DNA from: Adineta steineri
Taxonomy: Eukaryota > Rotifera > Eurotatoria > Adinetida > Adinetidae
Length of the DNA stretch: 64,000 nt
Reading direction: 5' to 3'
Assembly (NCBI GenBank): GCA_905250115.1
Contig: CAJNOI010000091.1
Coordinates: 248,001 to 312,000, forward strand
A program made the translations under genes and the position numbers. Positions 23,254 to 35,121 of the stretch are shown piece by piece. The notes below the pieces were generated by a model, which ran no database searches, was not told the origin of the DNA, and saw only the letters and a list, made by a program, of their open reading frames with translations. Positions within the stretch are counted from its first letter, which is position 1. Each line of letters starts with the position of its first letter.

Positions 23254-23645
23254 TTAACAGTATTTTAACAATATGTTAAGTGTACATGCTTGAAGACAAC
23301 AATCACCAATCAATGTATTATTAAATTCTAAAAAAAAGAATAAATTCAATATCATAAATATTATCATCTAATCAACATACGTGTATATGGATCATCATCA
23401 ATAATGATTTGTCGTTTTTTCATTAATAATTGTCTAGCTCTATTACATATCATATCAAGCATTCGAACTAAAGCTGGACCACATATTTGAATACTTGTTG
23501 ATGATATTTGTTGTTGTTGTTGTTGATTCTCATTAGTTCTATTCTTTCCATATGTTAATGATATAATCAAAATTGTAAGAATATAAAATATAAAAAACAA
23601 TGCTCGAAACATGTTGATGAATAGAATAATATTACTAGTGAACAT
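23254..23645 (-). CDS. Insulin-like peptide precursor (two exons)
   Basis: Secreted hormone precursor of the insulin superfamily. Exon 1 (23645-23381) encodes a hydrophobic signal peptide (FRALFFIFYILTILIISLTY; Met at 23645 or 23612), a Gln-rich linker, then the B-chain motif CGPALVRMLDMIC, with the same Cys spacing as insulin B (C-G, ten more residues, C). A KKR convertase site follows. A 53-base intron in phase 1 (23380-23328) interrupts the C-peptide, the position and phase of the ancestral insulin intron. Exon 2 (23327-23254) encodes the A-chain motif CCLQACTLNILLKYC, exactly CC-x3-C-x8-C, then a stop. All six cysteines are present. No dibasic site is visible immediately before the A chain, so processing may be incomplete or use another protease. 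Total about 116 residues. Presumed ligand of an insulin/IGF-type receptor; receptor not in the window. Confidence 0.88.
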
Positions 23646-24156
23646 TTGAGTCAAGTTCACTTTTCACTATTGTTAATCTCATCATCGTTAGCAAACATAG
23701 ATTTCATATATATACATATTGATAGAACAAAATTCATTTCACTTACTTCTTGAAAATTATCAAATGAAAGAATAAACAAATAGATTTTCATGTATGCATA
23801 GAGATCAAAAACTAATTTCTTTATATGAGATTTTCTTAAACATAAACTTTATTTCTCACTTCTGTTCTTTTTTAACTTCAAAAATACACATGCTTACACA
23901 TACAGAACAAAAAAAACAAACAAACAAACATCTTTCATCGGCAAAAGAGAAGTTGATTTTCGTTAATAAACTAATAACAAAATGCTCGAATTTTACACAA
24001 GAATGATTGATGTTTAACTATAATAAATCCGTTCTTAATCTAAATACATAGTATTTATTTAATTGAAAATCGAACGGACACAAAAAAAAGAAAAGAAAAA
24101 GAAAAACTAGACAAACGCAAAAAACGTTTCTATATATATATATATATAGTTTAGAA
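23646..24156. other. Spacer between the bZIP and insulin-like genes
   Basis: AT-rich, with a (TA)n run at about 24131-24148 near the 3' end of the bZIP gene. It presumably contains that gene's 3' UTR and the insulin-like gene's promoter. No gene seen. Confidence 0.5.
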
Positions 24157-26442
24157 TTAACTTGTATTGTTTGTCGACATTGAATCTGTTGCTGATGAAG
24201 TATTTGCATTTGCTTGTTGTAATAATTCAGCTAATTTAGCTTTATCAACGGATGTTGAACCAAGTAATGCTTGTGCAACTTCTGGTAATATATGTATTGT
24301 TATCATTGGTACGGATGATGACGATGATGCATCAGTTGTACGTGTTAATGGTGATACAGTAAATAAATCTTGAGCATTTGTAAAATTAATTGTAACACGT
24401 TTACTATTATTTGAATCTAATAAAGTTGTTGTTGGAATTGATTTAACATCTGTTTTAGATATATTAAGATTATTTGTTGTTGGTAGATGAGGTTTTTTTA
24501 AACATGGATGACGATGTAATAAGATTTCTAATTGATTTTTTTGATCAGATAAATTTTGTACTGAACGTTGAAGATTATTTTGTTGTTCAACTAACAATTG
24601 TTCAGTCTATGGAAAAGAAAAAAAAAAAACAAATTTTCATTTTTTTGATTAAACATCAGAAAATACTTTTTCTAATTGTTCACGAAGTTCATTTCGTTTC
24701 TTACGGCATTTAGCTGCTGCTTGTTTATTTCTATCACGACGTTGTTGACGTTTTAAATTTTCTTCAGGTGGAAGCTAAATATACAAAGAAAAAAAAATAA
24801 ATGAATAATTAATAAAAGAATTTATTCTTTTCTATATTAATTCTCACTGGTTCATCTTTACTTTTTCGACCATTAGCAAGTGTTGGTGCAATTTGTTTTC
24901 TTGGTTTAACTAATATGGGTCCATATTGAATAGGTTCAGTTGAATCATGTTTAGAATGTTTTGATAATGAATTGATTTTATTAGATTTTCCTCGTCGAGA
25001 TGATTTTGTTGATGAATTTGAATCAATACGTGTTGGATAATAATCATCGGTTATCATTGATGAATGATCATCAGTCGTTTCTTCTATAGTATCTTGTTTT
25101 ATAGGTGTTAATTTCGCTTGATTAGCTAATGCAGTTGCGGTTGGTACACCTCGTGATGTTGTAAAATCAGCCAGAGATAAAATTGGTAATGTTGATGATG
25201 ATGTTGATGTTGATGAATTGGATACATTAATTACATTCTATAGAAAGAAAGTTTTACATTTATATTTGAAAATTTATATTTTACTAATTGTTTCATTGTT
25301 GTTATTCCACGTTGTTGTCGTCCAGTAGCCATTGATACAAGTGTATTGGCAACTTCAGCAGCAGCATTCTCGGTATTATTTGTAACAAGTAAAGTTGTTG
25401 CACTAGATGAATCATGTGTTTGAACACTTTTCTCAGCAGTTTCTTGTTGTTGTTGTTGATCGGACATTGTAAAAAGAGTTGGAGTAAATGTTTGTATCTT
25501 CGATCTTCATAAGAAGAAGAAAAAAAATATATATGAAATTATAGAACACGTCATATGGAGATATTGATTTTATTTTTTATTATGTTTTTGAGAAAGTACC
25601 AGATGCTTTCTTATGATAGGAAAAAAAAAGAATAGAAGATATTATCAATCAATCGAAAAAAATAAATAAATAGGAGAAAATCCCTTTAGTTTATTATAGA
25701 GGGGAAGTATCGACAGACAGAAAGAGAATTTCTCATTCCACGAGGTGTAAGTATTAGTCAGTCTGCATAACATTGTTGAATCAGCGACATATCACAAGAA
25801 CGAAAGTAATTCTAATAAAAAAGCGATAAATAGTCATAGCTGTGCGCAAAAACGCATACTCCCCTAACTACATATACACATACACATACTCTTTCGTCTA
25901 TGTAACGATTGCCTCGTCTTCATGTGTCTCTGATTGTTCTTCTACTCAGCTGCCGACAAAGAGGTAGAAAAGAAGAAAAAAAAAAGATTTTGGAGGACGA
26001 TGACGCATTATTTTTTTCTTTTTCTTCGTTTTTTACATCACTGACGATGAATAATAATATATATATATGCACACACGGCAAAAAAACATAGCATCAACAT
26101 CGAACTTTTGTTGTTGTCATGTTTGTCGTATGATTCATGTCGATATCGAAAGCAGAAAAAAAGCAAAAAAAAATCTTGCCTAAATACAAATCAAATCAAA
26201 AAAAGAAAATAAGACAACGGTAGCTTAGTAAAAAACAATAAATATATAATTCAACATTATTATTCCATTTCTATTTTGCGTTGTTCGCACATGATTGTAT
26301 ATATATATATATGCACTTGAAGAATAAATGTCGACTAATATTATTTTCTTCCTTTATAAATCAGTTATTCGATGATTGGTAAAGGAAAAAAGAAGACGTA
26401 CCTATCTTGTACAACATTAAATACAACGTTTCTACGATCCAT
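24157..26442 (-). CDS. FOS: Fos/ATF3-like bZIP transcription factor (AP-1 type)
   Basis: Nuclear DNA-binding protein expected to dimerise with Jun and bind AP-1/CRE-type sites. The basic region RRDRNKQAAAKCRKKRNEL carries the invariant N-x7-R pattern (NKQAAAKCR), and a leucine zipper continues LREQLEKTEQLLVEQQNNLQ. It ends LLHRHPC, as in Fos and ATF3 proteins. Flanks are low complexity, Ser/Thr/Asn rich. The downstream exons start at ATG 25467, but an upstream exon at 26442-26402 (MDRRNVVFNVVQD) joins in phase 2 across an intron of about 890 bases to an open frame preceding that ATG, so I prefer 26442. A polypyrimidine-AG (ctctctttcag) lies about 35 bases before this ATG. The gene begins only 86 bases after the DPH1 stop, as last member of a tandem set. 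Exact subfamily (Fos versus ATF3/JDP2) is not certain. Confidence 0.8.
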
Positions 26443-26528
26443 ATCAATTAGTTATTTATTATTGATCATAATCTGAAAGAGAGAAAAAACAAAACATGTT
26501 CTTAAATAACAAAAAACAAAATAGAATG

Positions 26529-28431
26529 TTAAGTTTTATTTAAACAATTTTCATCACATGAAGAACATGTTTTATTTTCATAAGCTACATCAATTTTTCG
26601 GCGACTTTGCTTTACAGGTCGATGTTCGAGATTATTCGGTGTCCATGGTCCAAGACTATTTTGTGAATAAAAGTCCATTGGATAACGATTTTGCCATTCA
26701 ATTTGACGAAGTGCAACCATAGCCTAATAGAAAAAACAAGTTTTATAAATGAGCATGTGTGTTTTTTTCTAATTAAATACTTCATAGGGTGTTAGAATTG
26801 GTGTTTGAAATCCAGCACCCCAATCGATAGATAAACGTGGACATGATGTTTGAATCCAACTGAAATGAAATATATATGAATAGAAAAAAAAATTAAATTT
26901 AATTACACATCGACATTTTTGAATAATTTTAATTTATCCGGCATTAATTCAGGCATAATAACTTGAATAAAACTTTTTCCATTGGATTTCAAACGTTGTT
27001 TGATCGTCTTAAAAACAAGAACTAAATGTATACCAATATAAAAAAACGAAAATCTTACTTGTAAAACTTTCGGTGAACCTTGTCGTCCAAGTGAACCTAA
27101 TACTAAACCCCAAACTTGACCATTTGCTGCTTTACTAATTTCACTTTGACGTATTGTATGCATAGATTTTATATCATAATATTCTCGTGTAAATTCTTTT
27201 GAATATGGATCATATCTAATACAAAAAAAGCAATTCTTAATTTTTTTGTTTTAATTTCTAAAGAAAAAATTTACTTATATGCGGATGCATTCGGATTATG
27301 AATCATAATTGATTCGATATGAAATCTTCCATCACCAATATATAAAATTGAATAAGAATCAGGAATAATTGGCGATGTACAACCGAGAATTTCACCTGGT
27401 GATAAAGGTTTTGTTTGTGGCATTATAACATCAGCAACATGATCTTTTAATTGTTCTTTTATAATCTAATATAACCATATATAAAAATGAAGAATATATG
27501 TTTGAAAAAAATTTTACTTGTAATGTTCGAACAAATTGTATTGTACTAACAAGTGCTAATTTACTCTCAGATGTAAAATGATGTTTGAGTGTATCGATTA
27601 TATGTTGAACATTAACTTGAATGTCAACAAATATATATAGAATACTTATACCAGGTGTTTCATCAATTGGAACTAAAATTTAAAATAAATAATATATGTT
27701 ACAAAGGTCTTCATGACCGAGATATGAGTCATGTGTATTCAGAAAATATTTATTGATAAAAGAATGCATATTTTAATTCTATTTTTATCACATTTTATTA
27801 TCTAATTTTTACAAATAAATATAGAACATAATTCATAATCTTATCAAAGATCTACAATAACCTTCACATTATTTCATCGATCTCTTTTTCTTTTTTATAC
27901 ACTTATAACCTCAAGAAAGAATCAGTTGAGTAACATCTAGATATTTTTATGACGGAATATTAACACTCACCTACCAAGACAACTATGTCCATAATGTATT
28001 AATAAATCACATTTCAATGCTCGAGCACCATAATCATCAATACAACATGCACCATAAGCAACATCACCCATAATAACAACATCAACATTTGTATGACTTT
28101 AAATAAAAAAAAACATTCATCAGTTAATAATCTAGTTTTCTTTCTCCGCCTATCTTACGCTTTAAGTATATCAGCAATAGTACAAGCAAATACAAATAAA
28201 CCTTCGGGCATTTGCATTGCGACTAATAAAATCAAAAAGAAAGAGAAAATTAAAATTCAATTCATTTTTAAATCAACCTCGTTTCGCTTTAATTGTTTTA
28301 ATTCTCCATATTGTTTTATGTATTTCAAAATTATAATTTTCAGGTAATTGTTTTATTTGTAAATTAAGTTCTTTATCATTTAATAATTCATCAGGAATTT
28401 GATTAGCATTCAATGGTCGTACTTTACTCAT
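26529..28431 (-). CDS. DPH1: Diphthamide biosynthesis protein 1
   Basis: Subunit of the radical-SAM-like Dph1-Dph2 enzyme that transfers the 3-amino-3-carboxypropyl group of SAM to a histidine of elongation factor 2, the first step of diphthamide formation in the cytosol. Family markers: [40 protein letters not shown] (first cluster Cys), [11 protein letters not shown] (second), and [11 protein letters not shown] (third); together these ligate the 4Fe-4S cluster. [17 protein letters not shown] lies near the C-terminus. Roughly eight exons encode about 430 residues, the normal size. The ATG (28431) immediately follows ttttctag, an acceptor-like signal, and lies 60 bases after the stop of the upstream coiled-coil gene. 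That spacing is too short for a usual promoter and fits a downstream cistron of a trans-spliced unit. Confidence 0.92.
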
Positions 28432-28491
28432 CTAGAAAATGTTTATTTTATATTTCAAAATAAAAAAAAAGGAAAAAATGAATTGAAAATT

Positions 28492-30149
28492 TTATTTATT
28501 ATGTAAACGCATAAAAGTTTCATGACAACGTTGAAATTGTCCACATGAACAAGATGAATGAAAAAGTTCATTTAAAGTTAATTCTATTATTGAATATAAA
28601 CGTAATTGTGTTGCAAGTTTATATAAACGATAGGATGTTGATAGACAACATGATTTTTTTGCCTAAGAAAAAATAAACAAGAAATTTCAAATAAAATAAA
28701 AAATAAAGAAATATTTTACTCGATAAACATTAGCTTCATAATCATCAATAAATTCTTGTAGCTTTGCGCAGTTTTGATTTTCTATCTTAAATGCTTGTTC
28801 TGTTGATCGTACTATTTTTTTATGTTCACTAAACAAATAAATAGATAATAAAATGAAATGTTTCTTTTTCAAATTACTTTGCTTCATGACCAAATTTTTC
28901 TGATATATCTTTTTTTAATTTTTCGATTTGATCATCACGATCAGCTAGTTCTTCTTGACATTGATTCTTTAATTGTAATAATTGAGAATTATACTATGAA
29001 AATTAAATGACTTATTTTTTTTTTGGAAATTTTTATTTACATGTTCGATTAAACGTTCTTTATCAGCGGATTTTAAGATTTCAGTCGATTGATCTTTGGT
29101 TTGATTCAATTGATTAAATGTACTTTGAAGTTTTAATTGTCGTAATTCATGAACATCTCGTTTATGACATTGTTCAGTTATTTGATTTCGTAATTCTCTT
29201 ATCTAAATTAATCGAACAGATTCTATTCAATAAATATAATAGCATAGATTATCTTTTAAGTATTCTTAAAATAAACATATGTTTACATACAGTTCGTTAT
29301 ACTGATTCCAAATATTATTCTTCTCATGATTCATAGTATAGATTTCGAAGACTATAGTCAGTGTGTAAGTTTTACGACTCTCTTCTCTCTCCCATTATAA
29401 AATTTAGTAACCAGTCTCAAAGGTCATTGAGTACAAATATCAGTCTGACAAGGTTTTGAACTATAAGTTTCATTTTTTTTCTATGACAAACCGTAAGATT
29501 TAATTTGGACGATGAAGCCAATAAATGATTAATTAATTGTCTTTGCTCATCAACTGCGTGTCGTAGATCTGCTTTTTTCTGTCGAACTTTTTCATATGTA
29601 TAAACATTAAATTGATATGATTTCTTAAATGAAAAGAAGAAGACGAAAAATAGATTTTTTTTTGTTAAATTAAACAAATACATAGCTAAAGGATGCAAAA
29701 CAGAGGAATAAAAAAATAAGAGGATGTCTTTTCTAAGGAGATAAATAATTATAGCCAGGCAATTTAAAAATACACATACCTTAAACTAGATAACCTAATT
29801 TTTATAAACAAAAATAATTCATTGAAAATAAATAAAGAAAAAATCTTACTGAAAGTGTTGCACGAAGACGATTAAATTTCTGTTTAAATATCAGATATTC
29901 TTGTTCAGAAGTTGGTAAATTTAATGCAATAAAATCTTCTTCTTCCGTTGTTGTTAATGATGAACTTAATTTTAATGGTGGTAATTTAATAACAGGTGCA
30001 TGAACATTATTCCGTTCTGATAATATCGTTGGAGCAACAAGTGAACGATCATAACGACGTGGTATATATGCTAATATAGATGATCCATATGGTATTGGTG
30101 AACAAGATGAATCCGATCTATCACTCTCATTATTTATGTCATCATCCAT
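28492..30149 (-). CDS. Coiled-coil protein of unknown function
   Basis: Not recognised. Start ATG at 30149 (MDDDINNESDRSDSSCSP). The first exon has a Ser-rich N-terminus, then about residues 80-110 begin helical sequence (SEQEYLIFKQKFNRLRATLS). Following exons are strongly coiled-coil: KKADLRHAVDEQRQLINHLL, ITEQCHKRDVHELRQLKLQ, and CQEELADRDDQIEKLKKDI. The last exon is different, ending with a Cys/His cluster, HSSCSCGQFQRCHETFMRL, that could bind metal. About eight exons and 340-360 residues. An acceptor-like ctaattttag precedes the ATG by ten bases. Middle position in the CNOT11-DPH1-bZIP tandem. Exon borders at about 29500-29590 are approximate. Confidence 0.65.
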
Positions 30150-30351
30150 TATAATAATCTAAAATTAGAAAGAAAACATATAACTAGATAACAATCACTT
30201 GATATCACTGTAATACATATGTAATGTTTCCGACGAAAAAAAACAAAATAAAACAAAAAAAAAAAAGATGAATATTTCTACTATAACAAACAATAAATAT
30301 AATATATTCACTATATTCATAAAAATGAAATACTAAGATAGATATAATAAA

Positions 30352-32009
30352 TCATTCTTCATTAACTGTTAATACTGTTGTAGTATCATTTGTTTCATCA
30401 TTACGTGATTCAAATGTTTTAAGAAGTCCAAAAAGTGCAGATGCTTCTTTAATTGATCGAAAAGTAATACAAAAATTTTGTACTTCCACAAAAAGATCTT
30501 TTATATCGATAGCTTTATTACGTATTAATGATTGAATAAAAACACTAACAAGACGTACAAAACGACTTTGTAAATATTTATCTTTTGTTTGATCACATGT
30601 TTTTATACATGTTGATATATATAAATGAAGAAATTCTCTCGGTAATGGTATAGATGTTGATAAACGATTGACAACTTCCATTGAATGTAAACTCATATTC
30701 ATATGAACTAATACTTGTAAATATTCTGTCATTTGATCGGATGAAATTAATTTTAATAAACAATTTATACTTATTAATGGATTATTTTCAACTAATAATG
30801 GTAATTTAGCTGGAGTAAGACCAATATGATGAATAAGTTCACTATTATTATTAAGTTCATCTAAAATTTTTTGTTGTTGTTGTAAATTTATTGCACCTTG
30901 ATAAGCTTTATCGATTAATTGACGAATTTCAAAACTAATTGTATTTGATGTACACATTAAATCATCCCATGCATATAATGATGTATTATTATCATCAAAA
31001 TGTAATAATGGTGGAAGCCAAACAAGTTCATCAATTGTACATTCATGTAAAGGTGGAACAAGACGAAGATATTCAGGATGAATTGTTTGTTTCATTACAT
31101 TATTTAATAGAAGTTGTTCTATTGTTTGTTCACTACTATTAGATCGATAATTTGGACCACCAAGAAGTGTATCAAATCCATACTATAAAAAGAAAAAGAG
31201 TATACTCTTAAAATGTTTAGAAATAAAAAATAATAACAAATCTCAAAACTATATTGTTCAGTTTATTTTTAAGCGCTATTTAATAATAATTTTGAAAATA
31301 AATGAATTCTTTTTATTATAATTGACATCATTCGGATTTTTCTAAATATAGTTAAGTCTAATCCTTTTTGTATAGTATTATTTTTTAAATAAAACAAAAT
31401 TTCTTCTGTAGAATTTATATAACATACAATATTAATTTCCGGATCATCAATTACTGCTGGTAAATGACATTGAACAAGAGCTGGTAATTGTTGTTTTCTT
31501 TCATAAATTTTTTCTTTTAATTGTTGTTGTAATTCTTTATGTATTTTATCATCATGAAATGATAAATCAGTTTGTAAAAATTGGCTTGGTGTTTTTTTGT
31601 TTATTAAATCTCTTTGATTATTTAATAATAAACTAACAAATAATCGTTCATATTTAGTTACAGGTGAAATAATCCAATGGAAATGTTTTTGTGTTTTTGC
31701 TAAATTTTCATTATTTGATTGTAATACAGATAAAAAAATAGGTGCAAATGTATTTGTATATATTGATTGTTGTTCCGTTTTATACATTTCAATAAAAAGA
31801 TAATATATAATTAAACGTTGTTGTATTATTGGTGTTAAATCACGATTTTGTAATAATAATATAAGAGCATTAGCAACATGAAGATAATCTGTTTTTAATA
31901 TTTCAGCTTGAAATCCAATTGAAATTTGTTCAAATGTAAAAGCTGAACCACATACATCTTCATTTAATAAATTTAAAATAAAATTTATATATTTTGATGA
32001 TAAAGACAT
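30352..32009 (-). CDS. CNOT11: CCR4-NOT complex subunit 11
   Basis: Component of the CCR4-NOT deadenylase complex that docks with CNOT10 on the CNOT1 N-terminus. Exon 1 (32009-31428) has the N-terminal helical domain, including NALILLLQNRDLTPIIQQRL and KKTPSQFL, and ends after VIDDPEINI at a perfect gtatgtta donor. Exon 2 (31182-30352) continues YGFDTLLGGPNYRS and holds the DUF2363 domain with HIGLTPAKLPLLVENNPLIS, VHMNMSLHSMEVVNRLST and RLVSVFIQSLIRNKAI. The intron is 244 bases, phase 0. About 470 residues versus about 510 in vertebrates. The start is taken at the first ATG, MSLSSKYINFILNLL. It is the 5'-most gene of the minus-strand tandem set and shares a divergent promoter region with ARIH1. 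Confidence 0.93.
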
Positions 32010-32583
32010 ACTAGATTTAAACAAATCCACTACTAGCTACAGATACATATAAACATTAATAGAATGGAGAAATCCAATAACCAATAACATTTTTACTAGA
32101 TGTCAGTAAAGAAATATTTATTTTGTTGTTGTTTCTTCTTTAGACTGATTACCTTCGACGAGAATAAAAAAAAAAAGAAAATTTTCGTTTCTCATATCTC
32201 CATATTTGGATATGATTTTATAGTCAGATTCTTATCTTTACAATTTATTAACTGAAATTACTTAATTAATATAATAATCGGAAATTTCTTTTTCTTTTAA
32301 TTTCTAAGAAAAGAAAAAACCCGAGATAAAGAAGAAGAAGAAGAAAAAAGAGCCTTAGACTATTTTAAATGATTCAGAAGGTCAATATATAGAACGTCAC
32401 GTCATTTATTAAGGTTATCATTCTTGTCGTCTATTATCATGGTCATTCGTTTATATATATACTCTATTGATGTATCATTCTTCATTCTAGGTTTTTTGTT
32501 CATATATTTTTTTTCTCTCTCCTCTATTCGAACGATAAGTATATCTCTACCTTGAATTCAAACAAGTAGAAATCTTCTTTTAA
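32010..32583. promoter_or_regulatory. Divergent CNOT11/ARIH1 promoter region
   Basis: A 574-base spacer between oppositely directed genes, so it must drive both. At 32395-32404 there are two adjacent CGTCA half-sites (cgtcacgtca), the core bound by CREB/ATF-type bZIP proteins. A gaagaagaag run lies at about 32328-32345. No TATA box is obvious. Confidence 0.45.
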
Positions 32584-34623
32584 ATGGCAGACGATGATCA
32601 ATTCAATCTAGGTAAAATTTATTTTGAAAAAAAATTCGAATTTATTTTTTTTTTCTTGTTAAAATAGATACAGATAGTGAAGATATGAATGAGGATGAAG
32701 ATGATGATGAAGAAGAAGAAGAAGAATCCGATGATGATACAGGATTTTTTCCAATCGATGAACCTATTGTACAGTCTTCACAATCAAATCATGTAACAAC
32801 AACAACACGTACTTCATCTGAACAGTCAACAAATAAATATTCTACTGGTCATAGTGCATCAAATAATTATCCACAAGATAATAATTTTGAATATGTTGGT
32901 AAGAAATTATTTAAATATAATATTCAACTATAAATTAATATTGATTTTTTGTTTGTGTTTAGTATTATCACAAGAAGAAATAGTCAAATATATGGGTGAT
33001 TGTATAAAAGAAGTGAATGAAGTTATAAAATTACCATTTACAACAGTACGTTTATTACTTCATCATTTTCGTTGGGATAAAGAAAAATTAATGGAACGTT
33101 TCTATGATCCCAATCATCAAGATGAATTATTTCGTCAAGCACATATTGTTAATCCTTTTAAAAAATCTCTTCCATTACAAACTCAATTATCAAATTCTTC
33201 ACATCGTCCAACAACAAACACAACCACAACCACAACACGTCGTCAAACATCAATAACAATACCAACATCTTCATTTAATTTATCAACAACAACAATAGTA
33301 AATCCATTAAAATCGCCATCACAAGAACAAACATGTATTATATGTTGTTCAACAAAACCATCAGATCAAATGACTGGTCTTGAATGTGGACATATATTTT
33401 GTATTATTTGTTGGCAATATTATTTAACAACAAAAATTCGTGATGAAGGTATTGGACAAACAATACCATGTCCATCAAAATGTGATATCCTAGTCGATGA
33501 TAAAACTGTTTTACAATTAATTCATGCACCTGAAGTTCGACGAAAATATCAACATTTAATAACAAATTCATTTGTTGAATGTAATAGAAATATGCGTTGG
33601 TGTCCAGGAACAAATTGTACAAATGCTATTAAAGCATCTTATTGTGATGTAGCAATGGTTGTATGTACAGGATGTAATACATCATTTTGTTTTCAATGTG
33701 GTCAATCATGGCATGAACCAATAAAATGTAAATGGTTAAAAAAATGGCAAAAAAAATGTCATGATGATAGTGAAACAAGTAATTGGATTGCTGCAAATAC
33801 AAAAGAATGTCCTAAATGTCATGCAACTATTGGTAAGAAACAGAAGAAAAAAAGAAATTTATCATATACATGAATTTTTGTTTTCAGAAAAAAATGGTGG
33901 TTGTAATCATTTAATATGTAAAAATCAAGCGTGCAAATATGAATTCTGTTGGGTATGTTTGGGTGCATGGGAACCACATGGTTCATCATGGTATAATTGT
34001 AATCGTTTTAATGAAGATGATGCAAAAAAAGCTCGTGATGATCAAGAACGTTCTCGTGCGGCATTACAACGTTACTTACATTATTATAAACGTTATCATA
34101 ATCATCATGAATCATTAAGATTAGAAAATAAATTATTAGCTGAAGTACAAAAACGGATGGAATCTATGCAACAACAAATGAGTTGGATTGAAGTACAATT
34201 TCTTCAAATAGCATATGATGTACTTCGACAATGTCGTCAAACATTAATGTATACATATCCATTTGCATTTTATCTTAAACGAAATAATCATTCGTAAGTT
34301 AAGAAAGCAAAACAAAAATTTGTTTTTATGATTTTTTTGTTTAAACAGAATTATATTTGAACAAAATCAAGCTGATTTAGAACATGCTACTGAAGAATTA
34401 TCAGGTTATTTAGAAAGAGATTCACAAACAACAACAAATTTAACTGAAATGAAACAAAAAGTACAAGATAAATATCGTTATTGTAGTACACGTCGAAAAG
34501 TATTATTAGATCATGTTACTGAAGGTTATGAATGTGATTATTGGTTAGTTTAAAATTACATCAATTTCAGAAACATATATATATTTGATTTTTTTTTCTA
34601 GGGAATATAACGAGGATGGATAA
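32584..34623 (+). CDS. ARIH1: Ariadne-1-type RBR E3 ubiquitin ligase
   Basis: RING-between-RING ligase that accepts ubiquitin from UBE2L3-type enzymes on a RING2 cysteine and works with neddylated cullin-RING ligases. Domains in order: acidic N-terminus ([17 protein letters not shown]), UBA-like domain with [23 protein letters not shown]1 from [13 protein letters not shown] to [14 protein letters not shown] with [23 protein letters not shown]2 with [20 protein letters not shown] (catalytic Cys in GGCNH), and the Ariadne domain ending [16 protein letters not shown]. The C-terminal helix matches ARIH1 rather than ARIH2 ([20 protein letters not shown]). Six exons with short introns, about 530 residues. 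A low-complexity Thr/Ser linker sits between UBA and RING1. Confidence 0.95.
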
Positions 34624-35121
34624 ATAATTTTTCTCAAGTACGACAATTTACAGATATTCATTTATTCTGTGTGTTTGTATATATATATCATCATCTATTC
34701 TAATCCTCTCTCTCTCTTTCTTTTTTGTTCTGTTGCTCATCCGGATATCTAGACGAAATTTTGCGTATATTTGCTATTCTTTATTAATTCTAACGTTTTT
34801 TTTTCTTCTTCACTCTCATTACAATTATTTCATTTTGTTTGATTTGTCGAAAAAGAAGAAAAAAACCTATATACATATTAAACAGGAGCTGTTTCTTTTT
34901 CTTTTTTTAAAATGATATATATATTTGTGAATTTTTGTCAAATGGCAATTATTTTAAAATCGAATTAATTATTTCTCATTTCTTTTTTTCCTTCTCTTCT
35001 TCTTCTTTTCTTTTATAACATGTTTAATTAATTCGATTATCTATTAAAACGAAAATACTTTTGGAATGGATTATATGAATTGATTTCATTTCATAAAAAA
35101 TCAAATATATCTACGAAACGA

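Noticed and set aside
24018..24209. Minus-strand frame after the bZIP stop region
   Set aside because: It is 3' UTR sequence with a TA microsatellite, out of frame with the bZIP tail.
31269..31427. Continuation of the CNOT11 first exon to a stop codon at 31269
   Set aside because: A perfect gtatgtta donor at 31427 and an acceptor at 31184-31183 join two halves that match CNOT11 across the junction; the read-through is intronic.
32010..32030. Earlier start for CNOT11
   Set aside because: The upstream codon is GTG, not ATG; the first ATG at 32009 matches the family N-terminus better.
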